From an uncultured Pseudomonadota bacterium (lineage in GTDB: Bacteria; Myxococcota_A; UBA796; SXON01), in contig CAIMSU010000268.1 in the NCBI GenBank assembly GCA_903844155.1, forward strand, positions 16,127 through 80,126: 64,000 nt of DNA, in the 5' to 3' direction. Within the stretch, counting starts at the first letter, position 1. Each line of letters starts with the position of its first letter. The notes below the pieces were generated by a model, which worked only from the letters and a program-made list of their open reading frames with translations, did not search any database and had not been told where the DNA came from. Positions 1 through 8,524 of the stretch are shown piece after piece. The translations under genes and the position numbers were made by a program.

Positions 1-1239
1 GCGCTCATGGGGATTCAGCGGGCAACGCAGCAGCAGCAGGGCCTCTACGCGGACCAGTTGCTCGGGGCGCTGCAGGGGATCTCCACGATCCAGGCCTTCA
101 ACGTGGAGGTTCCCTTCGGCGCCCGCCTCGGGGAGCGCGCGAGCGTCCTTCGGGACAACAACATCCGGCTGGCCCGCCTCAGGGCCCTGGTGTTTCCGCT
201 CTTCACGGTCTCCGGCGGCATCGCCGTCTTCCTGTTGCTCGGCTTTGGCGGCCAGCTTGTCGTCAACGGGCAGATGACCGCGGGCCAGCTCGCAGCGTTC
301 ATCTCGCTCGTCACCTACCTCATCATCCCGCTGCGCCTCCTCGGGTTCCTGCTCCCCGTGTTTCAACGCGCGGAGGCCTCGCTCGAGCGCATCCACGCGA
401 TGTTCGACGCGCCGGTCACCCGCCCGGAGCTCGCGCTCACAGCGTCAGGCAGCGGATCGCCGGCCTCCGCAACCACCGCGTTGCCCCCGGCACTTTCCCT
501 TCACAACCTGACGTTCAAGTACGGCGACGTAGCCGTCCTCAACGGGCTCACGCTCGACATCCCCGCCGGCACCTCGCTCGGCGTCTTCGGGCGTTCAGGC
601 TCCGGAAAGACCACGCTGCTGCGGGTCCTCGCGCGCCTGGAAAACCCGCCGCCGGGGACGGTTTCGGTCGACGGCGTCGACGTGACCGCCGGGGACCTCG
701 ACCGGTGGCGAGAGCGCATGGTGCTCGTCCCGCAGACGGCGTGGCTTTTCTCCGAGACGATCGCCGAGAATGTGGCGATGGGCCTGTCGCCGGGCGTTCT
801 GGAGGCCCCGGTTCGTGACGCCGCGCTGGAGCCCGACCTCGCTGCCCTGCCAGCCGGCCTGGAGACGGTGGTTGGTGAGCGTGGAATCGTGCTTTCCGGC
901 GGACAACGCCAGCGCGTCGCCCTCGCCCGCGGCCTCGCCCACGCCAGAGCGCGCGGTGCCGGCACTCTCCTGCTCTTTGACGACGTGCTCTCCGCGGTCG
1001 ACCATCACACCGAGCAGATCCTCATCCACACCCTGCTCGGGCGGTCGTCCGAGGCGAGCGAGACGCGGGCGACACCGACGTGCGTGATCGTCACACACCG
1101 GATGTCGGCGTTGCAGTTCTGCGATCAGGTGCTGGTGCTGGATGAGGGGCGCGCGGTCCAGCTTGGCCGGCACACAGACTTGTTGGCCATGAAAGGGATC
1201 TACCAGGACGCCTGGAACGCGCAGCAGGGGGACGGATGA
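1..1239 (+). CDS. ABC exporter subunit (membrane domain + ATPase), 5' end cut by the window
   Basis: The frame is open to base 1, so the start lies outside the window and about 412 codons are visible. The first ~140 residues are the end of an ABC exporter membrane domain with hydrophobic helices. An ATPase domain follows: Walker A GRSGSGKTT near residue 197, a canonical signature LSGGQRQR near 298, Walker B LLLFDDV near 323 and the H-loop THR near 366. The residue after the Walker B aspartate is Asp rather than the catalytic Glu, as in the degenerate subunit of heterodimeric exporters such as TM287/288. The stop overlaps the next gene's ATG (ATGA), so the two are probably co-translated and form a heterodimer. 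The substrate cannot be told from the sequence. Confidence 0.9.
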   Translation, partial: ALMGIQRATQQQQGLYADQLLGALQGISTIQAFNVEVPFGARLGERASVLRDNNIRLARLRALVFPLFTVSGGIAVFLLLGFGGQLVVNGQMTAGQLAAFISLVTYLIIPLRLLGFLLPVFQRAEASLERIHAMFDAPVTRPELALTASGSGSPASATTALPPALSLHNLTFKYGDVAVLNGLTLDIPAGTSLGVFGRSGSGKTTLLRVLARLENPPPGTVSVDGVDVTAGDLDRWRERMVLVPQTAWLFSETIAENVAMGLSPGVLEAPVRDAALEPDLAALPAGLETVVGERGIVLSGGQRQRVALARGLAHARARGAGTLLLFDDVLSAVDHHTEQILIHTLLGRSSEASETRATPTCVIVTHRMSALQFCDQVLVLDEGRAVQLGRHTDLLAMKGIYQDAWNAQQGDG

Positions 1240-3062
1240 CGCGCGGTAGCCCGGCCGCCAAAACGGCAGCGAAGACCGGATCGCCGTGGGGCTCGTACTG
1301 GACGGGCCTGTGGCCGGACTTGCGACCGGACAAGCTCCGTTTCTTGCTCGCCATCGTGTGCGTGCCCATCATCAGCGCGATGGGCGCGGCGCAGCCGGCG
1401 TTGATGAAGCGGGTGCTGGACGACCACGTGGTCGCCGGGAAGGCGGAGGGATTGTGGGCTGCCGCCGGCCTCTATCTCGCTGCGGTGCTTGGCTCGTTCG
1501 TGATTGAGGGCGTGTACACCATCGCGCTCTCCGTCGCCGCCGAACGGACGATCTATCGGCTTCGGCAGCGGATCGTCACGCACACGCTCGGCCTCTCGCA
1601 GCGCTTCTTCGAGCGCCAGCCGACGGGACAGGTGCTCACGCGCGCGACCAGCGACGTCGACGCGCTCTCCGAAGCCCTCTCGCAAGGCAGCATCTCCATC
1701 CTCCTCGACATCAGCAACATGCTCGCCGTGCTGATCGCGATGTTCTACCTCGACGGGCACCTCACACTCGCGCTGCTGGCGCTCGCCCCCCCGCTCGTGG
1801 CGATGATCGAGTTCTTTCGCCGACGAATGCGGGTGCTCTTCGCCGAAGTCCGCGACGCCCTCGCTGCGCTCAACTCGTTCACGGCGGAGCGCCTCGCGGG
1901 CATCGAAGTGCTGCAGCTCTACCGACAGGAGGAGCGCACCCAGGCCCGATTCCGCTCGTTGGACGCTGCGCATCGCGATGCGAACGTGAAGAACAACTTC
2001 TATGACGCGGCGTTGTACGCGCTGATCGACGGCATCTCGTCGATGTGCGTGGCGTTGATGCTGTACTGGGGCGGGCGACAGCTCGGCGTTCCAGGCTCGG
2101 ATGCGGTCACCGTCGGGCTCGTGGTGGCGTTCGTCGACTACATCGACCGCCTGTTTCGGCCACTCCGCGAGTTTTCGGGAAAAGTGACGTTCCTCCAGCG
2201 TGCAGGGGCTTCACTGGAGAAGATCTACTGGCTGCTTGGTGTGACGGAGCGGATCACGCCGGGGTCGGTCGTCTTGCCCGACCCGACGCCCGGCCGCCTG
2301 GTGCTCTCGGGCGTGCGCTTCGCCTACCGATCAGAACCGGGCGATGAGAGCGGAAAATACGACATCCTCAAGGGCATCGACCTCACCGTGGAGCCGGGCG
2401 AGGTGGTCGCGGTGGTCGGGCGGACGGGATCGGGGAAAAGCACGCTCGTACGCCTGCTCGCGCGCGTCCACGACGGTTACCGCGGAAGCATCACGGTCGA
2501 CGGCGTGGAGCTACGCGACATCGCGCCGACGAGCGTGCGCAAGGCCATCGGCAGCGTCCGGCAGGAGGTGCAATTGTTCACGGACACCCTCCGTTTCAAC
2601 CTGACGCTGGGCGAGGTCGTATCGGAACCCCGGCTCGCGGACGCGCTTCGACTGACCAACGCGGACATCATCGCCAACCGGACCCCGGAGGGCCTGGAGC
2701 AGCCGATACGCGAGCGCGGTTCGAACGTTTCGGCGGGCGAAGGGCAGATCCTGGCCCTGGCGCGGGCGATGGTGCGGGACCCCGCGATCGTCATCCTCGA
2801 CGAGGCGACCGCGAGCGTCGATCCGCTCTCCGAGCGCCTGCTGCAGGAGGGCATCGAGCGGGTTTTTGCACGAAAGACCTGCCTTGTCATCGCCCACCGC
2901 CTCTCGACCATCACGCACGCCGACCGGATCCTCGTGCTCGACGCGGGCGAGGTGGTGGAGCTCGGGACACACGCGCAATTGCTGGCGAAGGGTGGGGCCT
3001 ATGCCGCGCTTTACGCGGAGGGGTTCCAGGACGCGGCGGTGGCTGGAAGGGCGCCGCTGTGA
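1236..3062 (+). CDS. ABC exporter, membrane domain fused to ATPase (heterodimer partner)
   Basis: This 608-residue full half-transporter has a six-helix exporter domain (about residues 25-330) and a C-terminal ATPase. Walker A is GRTGSGKST near residue 395, Walker B is AIVILDEA near 518 with the catalytic Glu present, and the H-loop is AHR near 552. The signature is altered to VSAGEGQ instead of LSGGQ. Together with the Asp-substituted Walker B of the preceding subunit, this predicts one active and one degenerate ATP site, a hallmark of heterodimeric exporters (MdlAB/TM287-288 type). It overlaps the upstream gene by four bases. The substrate could be lipid, drug or peptide; no neighbour decides it. 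Confidence 0.92.
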   Translation: MTRGSPAAKTAAKTGSPWGSYWTGLWPDLRPDKLRFLLAIVCVPIISAMGAAQPALMKRVLDDHVVAGKAEGLWAAAGLYLAAVLGSFVIEGVYTIALSVAAERTIYRLRQRIVTHTLGLSQRFFERQPTGQVLTRATSDVDALSEALSQGSISILLDISNMLAVLIAMFYLDGHLTLALLALAPPLVAMIEFFRRRMRVLFAEVRDALAALNSFTAERLAGIEVLQLYRQEERTQARFRSLDAAHRDANVKNNFYDAALYALIDGISSMCVALMLYWGGRQLGVPGSDAVTVGLVVAFVDYIDRLFRPLREFSGKVTFLQRAGASLEKIYWLLGVTERITPGSVVLPDPTPGRLVLSGVRFAYRSEPGDESGKYDILKGIDLTVEPGEVVAVVGRTGSGKSTLVRLLARVHDGYRGSITVDGVELRDIAPTSVRKAIGSVRQEVQLFTDTLRFNLTLGEVVSEPRLADALRLTNADIIANRTPEGLEQPIRERGSNVSAGEGQILALARAMVRDPAIVILDEATASVDPLSERLLQEGIERVFARKTCLVIAHRLSTITHADRILVLDAGEVVELGTHAQLLAKGGAYAALYAEGFQDAAVAGRAPL

Positions 3063-3150
3063 GGCCACACGTCGGCTCCCTGGCGTGGTTGGATGCCGGC
3101 GGGGGAACGCTGACGTTGGGCGCCCTGTCAAGACCCGCCCTCAGCGGTTC

Positions 3151-3185
3151 TTGTCCATTACGATATCGCGATATCGTGATATGCT
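3151..3185 (+). promoter_or_regulatory. Promoter overlapped by a palindromic operator for the ArsR-methyltransferase/metH operon
   Basis: A perfect 16-bp palindrome, CGATATCGCGATATCG (3161-3176), is followed by a related half, TGATAT (3177-3182), ending ten bases before the start codon. A TTGTCC element (3151-3156) lies 16 bases before TATCGT (3173-3178); TATGCT (3180-3185) is an alternative -10. An ArsR-type dimer bound here would cover the core promoter. That the regulator in the next gene binds here (autoregulation, with metH downstream) is inferred from the arrangement. Confidence 0.7.
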
Positions 3186-3191
3186 GATTTC

Positions 3192-4052
3192 ATGAACCGG
3201 ATGGAACGCCTCAAGGTCCTCGCGGAGCCGCTGCGGTTGCGGGTCGTGGCGCTCCTGAACGCGCAGGAGCTGTGCGCCGCGGAGCTTCAGGGCATCCTCG
3301 GCATGGCCCAGAGCACCTTCGCAGGGCACATGGCGCAGCTCAAACGGGTGGGTCTGGTCGGCGTTCGGCGCGTTGGCGGGCAGGTCGTGTACAGCGCGGC
3401 AACGCTCGATGATGCCGCGCTGGCCGCGCTGATCACCTCGGAGCCGCTTGACGAGGCAGACCGGTTCGCGCTCGATCGCGTCGTCGCATCGCGCACTGGA
3501 GACGCCGCGGAGACGTTGGACGCGGACTTCCTGCCGGGCCGCAACTGGGAGGGGCTGGCGCACCTGCTCCTCCGTCTGCTCCCGCCCCTGCGCATCGCCG
3601 ATCTCGGTGTTGGAAGCGGAGAGTTGACCCGACTCCTGGCGTCCTCACACCCCGAGGCACGCATCATCGCGATCGACCTGGAGCCCGAGGTGCTGCGCGA
3701 CCTCGGCAGCAATGTAGAGCCCCGCTGCGGCGATCTCGCCGAGCCGCCGCTCACGCCCGGCGAGGTCGATCTCGCGCTCTACTCGCAGTCCCTCCACTGC
3801 GTCGCCGACCCCCTCCTCGCCCTGAAAAACCTCCACGCAAAGCTCGCTCCCGGCGCCCGCGTGGCCGTGCTTGACCTCGCGCCCCACACCCACGCGTGGG
3901 TCCAGGGCAAGCTCGGCCACAAGCACCTCGGCTTCTCAGACCTCGGCGGACTGCTCGAACAAGCCGGCTTTCACCACGTCTCCTGCGACGTCGTCCACCG
4001 CGACCGTCGCTCCCCCGCCTTCACCACCCTCCTCGCCGTTGGTACCCGATGA
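3192..4052 (+). CDS. ArsR-family regulator fused to a SAM-dependent methyltransferase domain
   Basis: This protein has 286 residues. Residues 1-90 form an ArsR-type winged helix (LAEPLRLRVVALL, then QSTFAGHMAQLKRVGLV as the recognition region). Residues ~115-286 are a class I methyltransferase with the SAM motif IADLGVGSGELTRLL near residue 135 and an acidic strand end (IIAIDLEPEV). Fusions of this kind are often found beside methionine-cycle genes, and ArsR-type SahR is an S-adenosylhomocysteine-responsive regulator of that cycle. Here the stop codon overlaps the metH start (ATGA), which supports a regulator that senses SAM or SAH through the fused domain. The fold need not be catalytic. A second ATG at 3201 is possible, but 3192 keeps the full N-terminus. 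Confidence 0.85.
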   Translation: MNRMERLKVLAEPLRLRVVALLNAQELCAAELQGILGMAQSTFAGHMAQLKRVGLVGVRRVGGQVVYSAATLDDAALAALITSEPLDEADRFALDRVVASRTGDAAETLDADFLPGRNWEGLAHLLLRLLPPLRIADLGVGSGELTRLLASSHPEARIIAIDLEPEVLRDLGSNVEPRCGDLAEPPLTPGEVDLALYSQSLHCVADPLLALKNLHAKLAPGARVAVLDLAPHTHAWVQGKLGHKHLGFSDLGGLLEQAGFHHVSCDVVHRDRRSPAFTTLLAVGTR

Positions 4053-7000
4053 ACCCGCTCCCGAACGCCCCCCTCCTCGACAGTCCCGCCGGGTCCTCCC
4101 CGCTCCTCGACGCCCTCGTCGACCGCGTCCTCATCTTCGACGGCGGCATGGGGACCCAGATCCACAGCTTCAACCTCCCGCTCTCGGACTACAACGGACT
4201 CGAGAACTGCTCGGAGATCCTGTGCCTCACCCGGCCGGACGTCATCGAGGCCATCCACAGCCGCTACTTTGCCGTCGGCGCGGACGTTGTTGAGACCAAC
4301 TCATTCGGCGGCGCGCCGTGGGTGCTCGGTGAGTTCGGGCTCGCTGCACAGTGCCACGAGATCAACCGGAAGGCGGCGGAGATCGCCAGGGAGGCGGCTC
4401 GTAAATACACCACCGAGGGGCGGCCCCGCTTCGTCGCCGGTTCGATAGGGCCCGGCACTCGCTTGCCAAGCCTGCTGCACATCCAGTGGGACGAGATGCA
4501 CGCCGGCTACATGGAGCAGGTGCGCGGGCTCGTCGACGGCGGCGTGGACGTGCTGCTCGTCGAGACCTGTCAGGACCTGCTGCAGACCAAGTGCGCGGTG
4601 GCGGCCATCTTTGACGTGTTCACCGACCCTGCCTATGCAAGCCGTCGCGTGCCCGTGATGGCGCAGGTGACGATGGAGACGACCGGGACCATGCTCCTCG
4701 GCTCCGACATCGCGACGGCGCTGACGGTGCTGGAGGCCTACCCCATCGACGTGATCGGCCTGAACTGCGCCACCGGGCCGCAGGAGATGGCGGCACACAT
4801 CGCGTACCTTGGACGGCACGCCCAGCGCCGGATCAGTGTGTTGCCAAACGCTGGGCTGCCCCAGCTTGTAGACGGTCAGACACACTACCCCCTCGGCCCG
4901 AAGGAGCTGGCCGAGTGGCACGAGCGCTTCGTGGAACACGACGGTGTCAGCTTTGTCGGGGGCTGTTGTGGAACGACGCCGGACCACATCCGGGCCGTCG
5001 CCGAGCGGATCCTTCGTCGCAGGCCGAAGGCGCGGACACCCGAATTCGTGCCCTCCCTCGCCAGTCTTTACGGCACAGTGCCGCTGCGGCAGCAAGCAGA
5101 CATCTTCGCGGTCGGCGAGCGCACCAACGCCAACGGGAGCCGGGCGTTCAAGAGGATGCTCGACGCCGAGGACTGGGACGGCATGGTTGGCATGGGCAAA
5201 ACCCAGATGAAATCGGGATCGCACGCGATCGACGTGTGCACCGCGTTCGTGGGTCGGCCGGAGATCCGGGACATGGACACACTGGTCTCGAAGATGGCCA
5301 CGGCGGTGCACGGGCCGCTCGTCATCGACTCTACGGAGGTGCCGGTCCTGGAGGCGGCGCTCAAGCGCATCGGCGGAAAGCCGCTTGTCAACTCGATCAA
5401 TCTCGAGGACGGCGAGGGGCGCCTCGACCGCGTCTGCGCGCTCTGTCGCGAGTTCGGCGCGGGTGTCATCGCGCTCACGATCGACGAGGAGGGAATGGCC
5501 AAGTCGCCCGAGCGGAAGCTGGCCGTTGCGGAGCGTCTGTACGATCTCGCAGTCAACCGCCACGGCATCGCGCCCGACGACATCCTCTTCGACCCGCTGA
5601 CCTTCACCATCGCCACGGGCAACGAGGACGACCGCAAGCTTGGGTTGTGGACACTCGAGGGCATCCGACTCATCGCGGACCGCTTCCCCCGCTGTGGCAT
5701 CGTGCTTGGCTTGTCCAACATCAGCTTCGGCCTCAACCCGCCCGCACGTCACGCGCTCAACTCCGTGTACCTGCACCACGCGCGGGAAGCCGGCTTGACC
5801 GCCGCGATCGTCCATGCCGACAAGATCATCCCCCTCTACAAGCTGCCCGAAGAACAGCGGATCGTGTGTGAGGACCTCATCTTCGACCGTCGCCGACCCG
5901 CGTCTGTCGCCGCCGACGGCACCCCGGTCCCCGCCTACGATCCGCTCCAGAGCCTGCTCGCCTTGTTTGCGGACGCCAAGTCTGCCGTCGCGGTCAAGAA
6001 GATCGCCGCGAGTGTCGAGGAGCGGCTCAAAGACCGCATCGTCGATGGGGACCGCATCGGGCTTGAGGTCGATCTGCAGGAAGCGCTGTTGACACACGCG
6101 CCGCTCGCGATCATCAACGAGATCCTGCTCGGCGGGATGAAGGTCGTCGGCGACTTGTTCGGCTCCGGACAGATGCAATTGCCGTTCGTGCTGCAGTCGG
6201 CGGAGACGATGAAGGCGGCCGTAGCTTGGTTGGAGCCCCACATGGACAAAGCCAGCGGCCCTGCAAAAGGCACGATGGTCCTGGCGACCGTGCGCGGCGA
6301 CGTGCACGACATCGGCAAGAACCTCGTCGACATCATCCTCACCAACAACGGCTACCGTGTGGTGAACATCGGCATCAAGCAGCCGATCGACCAGATCCTC
6401 AAGGCGGCGAAGGAGCACAATGCCGACGCCATCGGCATGAGCGGGCTGCTGGTCAAGAGCACGGTCATCATGAAGGAGAACATGGAGGAGATGCGCTCTC
6501 AGGGTTGGACGACGCCGATTGTGTTGGGTGGCGCCGCGCTTACCCGAGCGTACGTCGAGCAGGACTGCTCACGAACCTACGGACGCAAGGTTGCCTATGC
6601 AAAGGACGCCTTCGCTGGTCTGCGCTTCATGGAGGGCCTGCCGACCTACAACGACGCGCTGGACGCGATCGTCGACGACGCCTCACCTGAGACGAAGAAG
6701 ATCACTGCGCGCAACGAGCGGCCCGTTCCTTATGACAGTCGGGACGCGGAGCCAATCCGCCCAGCGAAGGTGCCCGAGCCGCCCTTCTGGGGCGCGCGCA
6801 AGGTGGAGGTGCCGCTGCGGGCGTTGTTGCCGTGGATCAATGAGGACGTGCTCTACAAATTCCAGTGGGGCTTCCTGCGGAAGAACCTGTCGGACCAGGA
6901 GCACGCGGAGCAGCTCCGCACGGTCGTCAAGCCGATCCTCGTTGAGCTGGCCGACCGCTGCGCGCGCGAGGAGATCCTTCATCCGAGCGCTGTTTACGGC

Positions 7001-7558
7001 TACTTCAAGTGTCATCGCGACGGAGACGGGCTGACACTCGAAGACGGCACCAGGCTCGGCTTTCCGCGACAGTCTGCAAAGCTCGCCGACGGCAGCTTGA
7101 AGGCCGGACTCTGCCTCGCAGACTACTTCCGGACTGCGGAACAGGGCGGCGACGTGGTCGCGCTGCAGTGTGTCACCGTCGGACAGCACGCAAGCGACGT
7201 CGCCCGCACGTGGTTCGATCAGAACAAGTACACGGACTACCTGTACTTGCACGGGCTTGGTGTGGAGGTGACCGAGGCGCTCGCCGAGTTCGTCCACAAG
7301 CAGATCCGCGCCGAGCTTGGCATCGCCGGTGAGGACGCGCGGGACATCCCCCAGCTCTTCCACAAGAAGTACCAGGGGTGTCGCTACGCCTACGGCTACC
7401 CGGCCTGCCCGGAGATGTCCGACCAACGCCATCTTCTCCGCCTCCTCGGCGCCGACCGCATCGGTGTCAGCATGGCCGACGAAGACCAGCTCCACCCCGA
7501 GCAGTCGACCGCCGCCATCGTCGTCCACCACCCCCAGGCCCGCTACTTCCGCGTCTAA
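4049..7558 (+). CDS. metH: Cobalamin-dependent methionine synthase
   Basis: MetH transfers the methyl group of 5-methyltetrahydrofolate to homocysteine through cobalamin. The protein has 1169 residues (about 1227 in E. coli) and all four modules. The homocysteine domain carries the zinc cysteines in NCATGP (~238) and GGCCGTTP (~305). The pterin domain begins with GERTNANGSRAF (~356). The cobalamin domain has the DxHxxG lower-ligand motif in GDVHDIGKN (~751). The C-terminal reactivation domain has the SAM-binding RYAYGYPACPE (~1112). The frame is open further upstream, but the ATG overlapping the preceding stop gives the normal N-terminus. No cobalamin riboswitch precedes it, so control probably comes from the upstream ArsR-methyltransferase operator. 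Confidence 0.97.
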   Translation: MNPLPNAPLLDSPAGSSPLLDALVDRVLIFDGGMGTQIHSFNLPLSDYNGLENCSEILCLTRPDVIEAIHSRYFAVGADVVETNSFGGAPWVLGEFGLAAQCHEINRKAAEIAREAARKYTTEGRPRFVAGSIGPGTRLPSLLHIQWDEMHAGYMEQVRGLVDGGVDVLLVETCQDLLQTKCAVAAIFDVFTDPAYASRRVPVMAQVTMETTGTMLLGSDIATALTVLEAYPIDVIGLNCATGPQEMAAHIAYLGRHAQRRISVLPNAGLPQLVDGQTHYPLGPKELAEWHERFVEHDGVSFVGGCCGTTPDHIRAVAERILRRRPKARTPEFVPSLASLYGTVPLRQQADIFAVGERTNANGSRAFKRMLDAEDWDGMVGMGKTQMKSGSHAIDVCTAFVGRPEIRDMDTLVSKMATAVHGPLVIDSTEVPVLEAALKRIGGKPLVNSINLEDGEGRLDRVCALCREFGAGVIALTIDEEGMAKSPERKLAVAERLYDLAVNRHGIAPDDILFDPLTFTIATGNEDDRKLGLWTLEGIRLIADRFPRCGIVLGLSNISFGLNPPARHALNSVYLHHAREAGLTAAIVHADKIIPLYKLPEEQRIVCEDLIFDRRRPASVAADGTPVPAYDPLQSLLALFADAKSAVAVKKIAASVEERLKDRIVDGDRIGLEVDLQEALLTHAPLAIINEILLGGMKVVGDLFGSGQMQLPFVLQSAETMKAAVAWLEPHMDKASGPAKGTMVLATVRGDVHDIGKNLVDIILTNNGYRVVNIGIKQPIDQILKAAKEHNADAIGMSGLLVKSTVIMKENMEEMRSQGWTTPIVLGGAALTRAYVEQDCSRTYGRKVAYAKDAFAGLRFMEGLPTYNDALDAIVDDASPETKKITARNERPVPYDSRDAEPIRPAKVPEPPFWGARKVEVPLRALLPWINEDVLYKFQWGFLRKNLSDQEHAEQLRTVVKPILVELADRCAREEILHPSAVYGYFKCHRDGDGLTLEDGTRLGFPRQSAKLADGSLKAGLCLADYFRTAEQGGDVVALQCVTVGQHASDVARTWFDQNKYTDYLYLHGLGVEVTEALAEFVHKQIRAELGIAGEDARDIPQLFHKKYQGCRYAYGYPACPEMSDQRHLLRLLGADRIGVSMADEDQLHPEQSTAAIVVHHPQARYFRV

Positions 7559-7567
7559 CGGCCGATG

Positions 7568-7596
7568 TATCAAAACCGACGACGTCACTTTTCACA
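7568..7596 (+). repeat. REP-like palindrome L1
   Basis: TATCAAAACCGACGACGTC is followed by a T-rich arm (CACTTTTCACA) that only partly complements the left arm, so L1 looks like a decayed copy. It begins ten bases after the metH stop and could act as its 3' hairpin. Confidence 0.65.
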
Positions 7597-7598
7597 CC

Positions 7599-7627
7599 TA
7601 TCAAAAGCGACGACGTCAGTTTTGATA
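7599..7627 (+). repeat. REP-like palindrome L2
   Basis: The arms ATCAAAA (7600-7606) and TTTTGAT (7620-7626) enclose a GACGACGTC core. It lies just upstream of the transposase start and includes the first base of an alternative ATG at 7627. Confidence 0.75.
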
Positions 7628-7671
7628 TGCGCGGCGCGTGGGAGGGCGATAGGCGGGTAAACGGAGTTCGA

Positions 7672-8469
7672 ATGCACTACTTCCATGCCGTTGCAACCGC
7701 GAATCAGGATCGACCCGTGTTCCAGCAGCCGGAGGTCGTCAGCGACCTTTTCCGGGGCTTTCAGGCGGTGACCGAAAAGGGCGTCGCCGTGGCCGCCTAC
7801 GCCGTCCAGTCGGCTCACCTCCACGTGCTCATCGCGGTGGACGACCCTGCGGTAATTGGTGAGATGATGAAGCGAATCCTCGGCCCCATGGCGCAGGGGC
7901 TCAACCGCCGCATGCAGCAGTCGGGCGGTGTGTTCCAACGCGGGTTCTGGCGCGCGCCGGTCGCGAGCGACGCCTACCTCTGGCAACTGCCCCTGTACAT
8001 CCATGCGAACGTCAATCCGCGCGCCCAGGACGCGGCCGGCCTCTCGGTCGGCCTCCGTTCCAGTCACGCCGCCTACGTATCTGGCGACCGGGAGGCATGG
8101 CTGAACCCCGGCCTCGCCCTCGAACAGTACGGGGGAAACTACGTGGATGCGATGAACGAGCTTCTGGAAGCGCGCGCAAAGCGGCGCAGCACGCGCCCCG
8201 CTGACGCGCTCGACACGGAGTCGCCGGAAGAGCAGGTCCTCCTGGCGGTCGCGCGGGCGACCCACACGCACCCGTCTACGATCAGCGCGATCGAGCGGGG
8301 CGGAAAGCGCGACCGGATGCTGCTGGCGTGGGCGCTCGCGAGGGAGCTCGGCACCGCGAAGGCCAGTCGGTGGCTTCACGTGAGCTGGGCGACGGCTGAT
8401 CGCTGGGCCAAGGAAGCCGGCGCCAACGTCGACCTTCAACCCGCGCGGCGAGCACTGGGCGAGAGTTGA
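7672..8469 (+). CDS. REP-associated Y1 (HUH) transposase, RAYT family
   Basis: This 265-residue protein has the Y1 transposase HUH motif in SAHLHVLI (histidines near residues 49 and 51). A tyrosine in LYIHANVNPRAQ (~108) corresponds to the YIxxNPxRA region and is the best candidate nucleophile. The C-terminal ~90 residues hold a helical domain (SPEEQVLLAVARATHTH and WLHVSWATADRWAKE) resembling the DnaA-C-like DNA-binding tail of some RAYTs. The start at 7672 is preferred because GGAG lies five bases upstream; the ATG at 7627 sits in the REP and has no ribosome-binding site. The stop codon TGA (8467-8469) is shared with the first base of the right-hand REP. The motifs look intact, so activity is possible. 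Confidence 0.8.
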   Translation: MHYFHAVATANQDRPVFQQPEVVSDLFRGFQAVTEKGVAVAAYAVQSAHLHVLIAVDDPAVIGEMMKRILGPMAQGLNRRMQQSGGVFQRGFWRAPVASDAYLWQLPLYIHANVNPRAQDAAGLSVGLRSSHAAYVSGDREAWLNPGLALEQYGGNYVDAMNELLEARAKRRSTRPADALDTESPEEQVLLAVARATHTHPSTISAIERGGKRDRMLLAWALARELGTAKASRWLHVSWATADRWAKEAGANVDLQPARRALGES

Positions 8470-8489
8470 AAAGCGACGTCGTCGCTTTT
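8469..8489 (-). repeat. REP-like palindrome R1
   Basis: A perfect 9-bp stem, AAAAGCGAC / GTCGCTTTT, with a GTC loop starts at the last base of the transposase stop codon. It is in inverted orientation relative to the left-hand copies. Confidence 0.8.
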
Positions 8490-8495
8490 GCTACA

Positions 8496-8524
8496 TATCA
8501 AAAGCGACGTCGTCGGTTTTGATA
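8496..8524 (-). repeat. REP-like palindrome R2, inside the 3' end of the M14 peptidase gene
   Basis: Arms TATCAAAA (8496-8503) and TTTTGATA (8517-8524) continue inward through CGAC/GTCG with one G:G mismatch and a GTC loop. On the minus strand it encodes the last residues of the carboxypeptidase and its stop codon (8498-8500). Confidence 0.8.

Larger units (their letters stand above)
7568..8524. mobile_element. REPtron: Y1 (RAYT) transposase gene bracketed by inverted REP pairs
   Basis: Two REP-like palindromes lie on the left (7568-7596 and 7599-7627) and two on the right (8469-8489 and 8496-8524) of a Y1 transposase gene. All share the core TCAAAA(G/C)CGACG..GTC with T-rich complementary ends. 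The right pair is in the reverse-complement orientation relative to the left pair. This is the arrangement described for REP-associated tyrosine transposases. The unit fills the gap between metH (+) and the M14 peptidase gene (-), starting ten bases after the metH stop and running into the 3' end of the peptidase gene. Confidence 0.8.

Noticed and set aside
4301..6418. Long open frame on the minus strand opposite metH
   Set aside because: It mirrors metH codon structure, has His/Arg/Val-rich low-complexity sequence and no recognisable motif; metH is certain on the other strand.
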